Positions 6,181 through 10,465 of a stretch of DNA of 10,465 bases are shown in pieces; the first letter of the stretch is position 1, and each line of letters begins with the position of its first letter. The position numbers were made by a program, and so were the translations under genes. The notes beneath the pieces are model-generated. The model was given only the letters and a program-made list of their open reading frames with translations. It was not told the DNA's origin and made no database searches. Origin of the DNA: Spirochaetales bacterium (GTDB lineage Bacteria > Spirochaetota > Spirochaetia > SZUA-6 > DRHE01); assembly GCA_011049745.1 (NCBI GenBank), contig DRHE01000022.1, positions 1-10,465 on the forward strand, written 5' to 3'.

Positions 6181-6233
6181 TTACATTGAACATGTAACTA
6201 CCAGCCCTGCTGGTAGTCGGTAAAGGTCTTACC
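6181..6233 (+). promoter_or_regulatory. Three tandem stem-loops in the operon leader
   Basis: Three perfect hairpins follow one another, each with a five-base loop. TTACAT/ATGTAA (6181-6197) has loop TGAAC, ACTACCAG/CTGGTAGT (6197-6217) has loop CCCTG, and GGTAA/TTACC (6219-6233) has loop AGGTC. The first two share base 6197. The third can alternatively form AAGGT/ACCTT (6223-6235). No U-run follows, so this is not an intrinsic terminator. The ribosome site AAGGA (6249-6253) begins 16 bases after the last stem. A regulatory leader or a protein-binding element is possible. Confidence 0.45.
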
Positions 6234-6261
6234 TTAAGAGATATATGCAAGGAAAAATAAA

Positions 6262-7635
6262 ATGACAGACCAGATATATATTAAAGAACTGGTAGCAAAG
6301 TCAAAAAAAGCATTGAAGGAGTTTGAATTTTTTAATCAGAAGACCATTGATCGCATTATCAGAGAACTTGCAAAATATGTTTTTGATCATGCTGAAGAGC
6401 TTGCCAGGATGGCACAATCTGAAACAAGAATGGGGAGTGTAGAAGACAAGACAAAAAAACATCTGGGAAAATCCAGAATAATGTGGCACAGTCTGAAAGG
6501 TAAAAAAGCAATTGGCATAATATCTGAAGATGAAGAGCTGGGCATCATCGAGGTGGCGAAACCTATTGGAGTTCTCGGAGCTATTCAGCCCTGTACAAAC
6601 CCTATAGTTACTCCTATGGCCAATGCTATGGCCGCTCTTAAAGGTCGAAACACAATAATTATTGCACCCCATCCTCGTGCAGTTTACTGTACGAAGTTTC
6701 TTATTGATGAATGGAATAAATTACTCAAAAAGCACAATGCTCCTGAAAATATTATTCAGTGCGTTGAAGAGGTAAATATTGAAAGATCTAACCTTCTAAT
6801 GAAAATGACTGATGTATCTGTTGCAACCGGAGGACCGGGGATGGTGAAAGCTGCTTATTCAAGTGGTAAACCTTCTTTTGGCGTCGGCCCAGGGAATGTA
6901 CAGTGTATAATTGATAGAGGGGTTGATATTAAAAAGGCTGTCGAGATTATTGTTGGCGGAAGGATATTTGATAATGGAATCATCTGTTCAGGAGAACAGA
7001 CAATAATTACTCCTGAAGAGATCTATGACGATGTGATAGATGAACTCAAATTCAACGGAGGCTATGTTGTTGAAAACCAAAAAGAACGGGAAACCCTTTT
7101 AGATGTTCTTTTTCCGGAAGGAAAACTCAATAGAAAACTGATTGGGCAGGAAGTTCAGGCAATTGCAAAAACTGCCGGAATAGAAATGCCGGAAGATACC
7201 AAAGTAATTGTAATTCCTGAGGAGGCTTCAAACAAAGACAGTCTTTTGAGAAAAGAAAAAATGTTTCCTGTAATAACTCCATTTAAATACAAGGAATTTA
7301 GCGAAGCTGTTAATATAGCTCTTGAGAACCTCGATATAGAGGGGAAAGGACATTCTGTTGTTATTCATTCAGAAAATAAGGATCATATTCTTGAGCTGGC
7401 AGAAAAAGCCCCGGTCAGCCGTGTTCTTGTTAATCAGCCATGCTCAAGTACCAGTGGTGGCAGTTTTTCTAATGGACTTAATCCAACAAGCACGCTCGGC
7501 TGCGGTTCATGGGGTAATAACAGTATTTCTGAAAACTTCTATTATAAGCACCTGCTAAATATTACTAGAATTGCGAATATAAGGGAAAACACTGTAATAC
7601 CTTCCGATGAAGAGATTTGGGCTGAAGAGGTATAA
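6262..7635 (+). CDS. CoA-acylating aldehyde dehydrogenase (succinate-semialdehyde/sulfoacetaldehyde-type)
   Basis: An NAD(P)-dependent aldehyde dehydrogenase of 457 residues that forms an acyl-CoA from an aldehyde and CoA. The closest resemblance I recognise is to clostridial CoA-dependent succinate-semialdehyde dehydrogenase and the related sulfoacetaldehyde and acetaldehyde enzymes. GVLGAIQPCTNPIVTPM at 103-119 and ALKGRNTIIIAPHP at 125-138 belong to the cofactor fold. Cys242 in FDNGIICSGEQ is the nucleophile. GGSFSNGLNPTSTLGCGSWG, near the C-terminus, is diagnostic of this subgroup. The N-terminus has no clear microcompartment-targeting extension, and no shell genes are near. AAGGA lies eight bases before the ATG. 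It heads an operon with an acyl-CoA ligase, so the pair can convert aldehyde to acid with ATP formation, or the reverse. The substrate is undetermined. Confidence 0.9.
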   Translation: MTDQIYIKELVAKSKKALKEFEFFNQKTIDRIIRELAKYVFDHAEELARMAQSETRMGSVEDKTKKHLGKSRIMWHSLKGKKAIGIISEDEELGIIEVAKPIGVLGAIQPCTNPIVTPMANAMAALKGRNTIIIAPHPRAVYCTKFLIDEWNKLLKKHNAPENIIQCVEEVNIERSNLLMKMTDVSVATGGPGMVKAAYSSGKPSFGVGPGNVQCIIDRGVDIKKAVEIIVGGRIFDNGIICSGEQTIITPEEIYDDVIDELKFNGGYVVENQKERETLLDVLFPEGKLNRKLIGQEVQAIAKTAGIEMPEDTKVIVIPEEASNKDSLLRKEKMFPVITPFKYKEFSEAVNIALENLDIEGKGHSVVIHSENKDHILELAEKAPVSRVLVNQPCSSTSGGSFSNGLNPTSTLGCGSWGNNSISENFYYKHLLNITRIANIRENTVIPSDEEIWAEEV

Positions 7636-7640
7636 TTTTC

Positions 7641-8783
7641 ATGAAGTTAGTTGAGTATAAGGCGTATGATATTTTTTACAAATATGATCTGCCATGCAGT
7701 GAAGGTTGTGTTGTCAGCTCTTTAGAAGAATTGAGGGATCTCAAGGATACAATGAAGTATCCTGTTGTTTTAAAAGCACAAGTGCAGACCGGAGGGCGAA
7801 GCAAGGCTGGAGGTGTTCAATTTGCTTCAAACGGATCAGAACTCCTTGAAAAAGGGGAAAAACTGCTGGGAATGAAAATTAAAAATCTTCCGGTAAGGAT
7901 AATTTTTATTACGGACAAGGTTGAGATAAAAAAGGAAATGTATCTCAGCTTTACTTTAGATAGGAAACATAAAAAACCGGTGATGATTTTCAGTCCTGAG
8001 GGGGGAGTAGATATTAATGAAATTGCAGAGAAGCATCCTGATAAGATAGCGAAAGTTCTTCTTGCCCCCTCGAAAACTCTCGACGATTTTGTCATTCAGT
8101 ATGCAATGGATAAAACCGGTCTTGAGCAGGATTATCGGACTGATTTTAAAGGGGTTTGTCAAAAATTATATAGTGTTTTTATTGGTATGGACTGCATACT
8201 TGCCGAGATAAATCCGCTTATTATCGACAATGACGACAAAATGATAGCACTTGATGGGAAAATTGATGTTGATGATAACTCTCTTTACAGGCACGATGAT
8301 GTAAGAGTGTTCAGAAATGAAATAGAAGAAAACAAGCTTATTCTTGAAGCCCGCCATTTTGATTTTCTTTATATACCAATAAATAATGAAGGTAATATAG
8401 CTGTAATCAGTAATGGTTCGGGGATGATAATGTCCTCAATTGATCTTATTACCAAAAGAGGTATGACTGTGACCTGTGCTCTGGATCTTGGAGGTGGAGC
8501 TACAGCTGATCGTATTAAAGAATCCCTGCGAATAGTAGCATCAAACCCGCTTGTTGATACAATTTTTATAAATATTTTTGGCGGGATCACCAGATGTGAT
8601 GAGATAGCCAAAGGAGTTGAAAAGGGAGTTGAACTTATAGGTAAAACAAAACTTGTGATACGGCTTGAGGGTACAAATAAAGAAAAAGGGCTTGAGATAA
8701 TCAATAGCGTCAGTGGCAGTGTAAAAATGGCCGCAGGGCTGAAAAATGGAGTTGAAATTCTGTCACAGGATCTGAAGCTATGA
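7641..8783 (+). CDS. sucC: Succinyl-CoA-synthetase-like acyl-CoA ligase, beta subunit
   Basis: The ATP-grasp beta subunit of an NDP-forming acyl-CoA ligase, 380 residues against about 388 for E. coli SucC. KAQVQTGGRSKAGGVQFA at 45-62 is the nucleotide-binding segment. SPEGGVDINEIAE at 118-130 and LAEINPLII at 188-195 follow, with Glu189 and Asn191 expected near the phosphohistidine and magnesium. ALDGKID is at 204-210. The ligase half has GNIAVISNGSGMIMSSIDLI at 251-270, NIFGGITRCD at 311-320 and VIRLEGTN at 339-346. It starts 5 bp after the dehydrogenase stop and overlaps the alpha subunit by four bases (ATGA). With the alpha subunit it interconverts acyl-CoA + NDP + phosphate and acid + NTP + CoA. 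Several positions differ from textbook SucC (QT for HA, ISNGSG for VNGAG), so succinate should not be assumed. Confidence 0.9.
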   Translation: MKLVEYKAYDIFYKYDLPCSEGCVVSSLEELRDLKDTMKYPVVLKAQVQTGGRSKAGGVQFASNGSELLEKGEKLLGMKIKNLPVRIIFITDKVEIKKEMYLSFTLDRKHKKPVMIFSPEGGVDINEIAEKHPDKIAKVLLAPSKTLDDFVIQYAMDKTGLEQDYRTDFKGVCQKLYSVFIGMDCILAEINPLIIDNDDKMIALDGKIDVDDNSLYRHDDVRVFRNEIEENKLILEARHFDFLYIPINNEGNIAVISNGSGMIMSSIDLITKRGMTVTCALDLGGGATADRIKESLRIVASNPLVDTIFINIFGGITRCDEIAKGVEKGVELIGKTKLVIRLEGTNKEKGLEIINSVSGSVKMAAGLKNGVEILSQDLKL

Positions 8784-9649
8784 GTTTTTTTATAGATGAG
8801 AATACAAAACTTATTGTTCAGGGAATTACCGGAAGAGAAGGAACATTTCACACTGAACAGATGCTTGAGTATGGAACAAAGGTTGTTGCCGGGGTTACTC
8901 CGGGGAAGGGTGGTGGCGAAGTATTAGGTGTTCCGGTATTTAATACTGTAATGCAGGCGATGCAGGAAACAGAAGCAAATGCAACTGTATTGTTTGTGCC
9001 TCCAAAGTTTATGTATAAAGCTGCTTATGAGGCTATTATGTCTGAAATCCCTTTAGCAATTACTATTGCAGAAGGGGTTCCGGTTCATGATATGTTGAAA
9101 CTCCATTATCTTGCAAAAGAAAAAGGGTGCAGGCTTATAGGGCCTAACTCCTTCGGAGTAATTTCACCGGGTAAAGCAAAAGCCGGTTTTATGGAACACA
9201 GAATTTTTATGCCTGGGAATATAGGGATAATGTCCCGCAGTGCCACTAACTGCTATGAGACAGTATTTTTTATGAAGCAGAAAGGAATTGGCCAATCTAC
9301 ATGTATTGGTGTAGGCGGTGATATGATTCCAGGCTCAGTTTTTGTCGATATGCTTCCATTTTTTGAGAATGATCCGGATACAGAAGTAATAGTGATGATT
9401 GGGGAAATAGGAGGTAGTGAAGAAGAGTTGGCAGCTGTCTACATTAAAGAACATATTACAAAACCTGTTGTTGCACTTATTGCAGGAAAGAATGTGCCTG
9501 AGGATACCAGTATGGGGCATGCGGGAGCAATTGTTTCGCCGGATGGTGAAGGCTCCGCAGAAAAAAAAGAAGCGGAATTAAGGTATGCGGGGGTTCATAT
9601 AGCAGAAGGAACTGAAGATCTGGTGGAGATTCTGCTAAGGCTACTATAG
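8780..9649 (+). CDS. sucD: Succinyl-CoA-synthetase-like acyl-CoA ligase, alpha subunit
   Basis: The alpha subunit of 289 residues, matching E. coli SucD in length, with a CoA-binding Rossmann domain and the phosphorylated histidine. GITGREGTFHTEQMLEYGTK at 15-34 and GGVTPGKGG-type residues (AGVTPGKGGG, 37-46) bind CoA. GQSTCIGVGGDMIPGS at 171-186 and IVMIGEIGGSEEE at 204-216 are conserved. His247 in SMGHAGAIV is the phosphohistidine. Two segments usually invariant in succinyl-CoA synthetase are changed: IGPNCPGV is IGPNSFGV (120-127), and SRSGTLTYE is SRSATNCYE (152-160). These lie in active-site regions and suggest a different acid. The start overlaps the beta stop (ATGA), implying coupling. 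The fold and reaction type are secure; the acid is unknown. The gene symbol is given by family, not by proven substrate. Confidence 0.9.
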   Translation: MSFFIDENTKLIVQGITGREGTFHTEQMLEYGTKVVAGVTPGKGGGEVLGVPVFNTVMQAMQETEANATVLFVPPKFMYKAAYEAIMSEIPLAITIAEGVPVHDMLKLHYLAKEKGCRLIGPNSFGVISPGKAKAGFMEHRIFMPGNIGIMSRSATNCYETVFFMKQKGIGQSTCIGVGGDMIPGSVFVDMLPFFENDPDTEVIVMIGEIGGSEEELAAVYIKEHITKPVVALIAGKNVPEDTSMGHAGAIVSPDGEGSAEKKEAELRYAGVHIAEGTEDLVEILLRLL

Positions 9650-9683
9650 GTGAGATTATGGAGAGTGTATATAATAATAAAAG

Positions 9684-10465
9684 ATGATGATGGAAGAAGG
9701 TTTTATAAAGGTAGAATTGGGCTTTGGAAAGCAAAGTAAATTACTATTAGTACCCGCAAAAAATATTGGAAAAATAATGCATGGGGAAAAGATTGATGTA
9801 CAGCTTTCTGAAGCAGAGGTGGTTGAACAAGCTTTAAAAGATCCAATTAAGGCTTTGCCTATTGATGGTACTTTTAAAAAAGGCGACAAGGTTGTTGTAA
9901 TCACGAGTGATCTAACAAGACCAATGCCAAGTTATAAAGTTTTACCACAGTTAATTATGGAATTAAACAGAGCTGGAATTGAGGACAATGATATAACAAT
10001 AGTTTTTGGGCTTGGAATTCATCGAAAACAGACAGTCGAAGAAAAAAGGAAATTGGTTGGTGATGATGTTTTTATAAGAATAACCTGTATAGATAGTGAT
10101 CCTGATGATGTAGTATCATTAGGAGTGACATCAAGTGGAACTCCTGTTGACATTTTCAGACAGGTTGTTGAAGCAGATAAAAGAATCTGTCTTGGGAATA
10201 TTGAATATCATTATTTTGCAGGGTACAGCGGCGGATACAAGGCTATTATGCCCGGAGTTTCAACCTTTCCTGCTATACAGAAGAACCATAGTCATATGGT
10301 TGAGGAAGGGGCGCGGGCAAGTAATCTCGTTAATAATCCGGTTAGAGATGATATCGAAGAAGTTGCTGGTTTTATTAAAATTGATTTTCTTTTTAATGTT
10401 GTGCTTAATGAGCATAAAAAAATTATAGGAGCTTTTGCCGGCGATCCTGTAGCTGCCCATAGAGA
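9684..10465 (+). CDS. larA: LarA-family nickel-dependent 2-hydroxyacid racemase, N-terminal part
   Basis: The first 260 codons of a LarA-like protein, cut by the window edge (the family has about 420-430 residues). LarA enzymes racemise lactate or other 2-hydroxyacids using a nickel-pincer nucleotide. Residues matching the Lactobacillus plantarum active site are present: Asp76 and Arg79 in SDLTRP, His113 in GLGIHRKQ, His176 in YHYFAGYSGGYKA, Lys186 (the cofactor-tethering lysine) and His202 in KNHSH. An in-frame stop at 9678-9680 limits the start to one of three consecutive ATGs at 9684, 9687 and 9690. The ribosome site is weak. A nine-codon frame (9658-9687), preceded by AGGTGAG, ends on TGA overlapping the first ATG and could couple translation. 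Cofactor-making genes larB, larC and larE are not in the window. The substrate is unknown. Confidence 0.87.
   Translation, partial: MMMEEGFIKVELGFGKQSKLLLVPAKNIGKIMHGEKIDVQLSEAEVVEQALKDPIKALPIDGTFKKGDKVVVITSDLTRPMPSYKVLPQLIMELNRAGIEDNDITIVFGLGIHRKQTVEEKRKLVGDDVFIRITCIDSDPDDVVSLGVTSSGTPVDIFRQVVEADKRICLGNIEYHYFAGYSGGYKAIMPGVSTFPAIQKNHSHMVEEGARASNLVNNPVRDDIEEVAGFIKIDFLFNVVLNEHKKIIGAFAGDPVAAHR

Noticed and set aside
6262..7635. Aldehyde dehydrogenase as part of a bacterial microcompartment
   Set aside because: No shell protein genes are in the window, and the N-terminus lacks a clear encapsulation extension; the subgroup motifs match soluble succinate-semialdehyde-type enzymes.
8168..8178. TATAGTGTTTT inside sucC as a fourth operator
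   Set aside because: It matches only the first seven bases of the motif, lacks the AAC half, and lies within coding sequence.
1..10465. CRISPR arrays, tRNA or rRNA genes, transposases
   Set aside because: No regularly spaced repeats, no tRNA cloverleaf or rRNA sequence, and no transposase or integrase reading frame were seen on either strand.

Overview
The window looks like the chromosome of an anaerobic, probably amino-acid-fermenting bacterium. Shine-Dalgarno sites are strong (GGAGG-type), one gene starts with TTG, genes are tightly packed, and nearly every enzyme makes or uses a CoA thioester. A Clostridia-like member of the Bacillota is my best guess, but no taxonomic marker is present, so lineage is low confidence.

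Left block (about 1-3064, visibly richer in G+C). It opens with a rearranged class III aminotransferase. The last 43 codons lie on the + strand, and a roughly 125-codon stretch of the same gene lies inverted beside them, flanked by an exact 44-bp inverted repeat. Three co-directional genes follow in one operon: CoA-transferase subunits A and B (17-nt overlap) and a thiolase. If the aminotransferase was once intact, the block reads as amino acid -> 3-oxoacid -> 3-oxoacyl-CoA -> acetyl-CoA.

Middle block (3124-5972, lower G+C). An XRE-cupin regulator on the minus strand is divergent from an SDR-type L-threonine 3-dehydrogenase. That gene converges, with a 5-bp gap, on a minus-strand 2-amino-3-ketobutyrate CoA ligase (Kbl). 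Together the two enzymes split threonine into glycine and acetyl-CoA.

Right block (5973-10465, low G+C). A 289-bp region divergent from kbl holds overlapping promoters, two copies of a motif also found at the regulator/tdh promoters, a possible 21-codon leader peptide and three tandem hairpins. It leads into an operon of a CoA-acylating aldehyde dehydrogenase, a succinyl-CoA-synthetase-like NDP-forming acyl-CoA ligase (beta then alpha subunit) and a LarA-family nickel racemase that runs off the window.

The dehydrogenase and ligase together would oxidise an aldehyde to an acid with ATP formation, or run in reverse. The shared motif ATATAGTRAAC at three sites suggests that the local XRE-cupin protein controls both the threonine genes and this operon. 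This is the most interesting inference in the window. The true aldehyde substrate cannot be read from the sequence.
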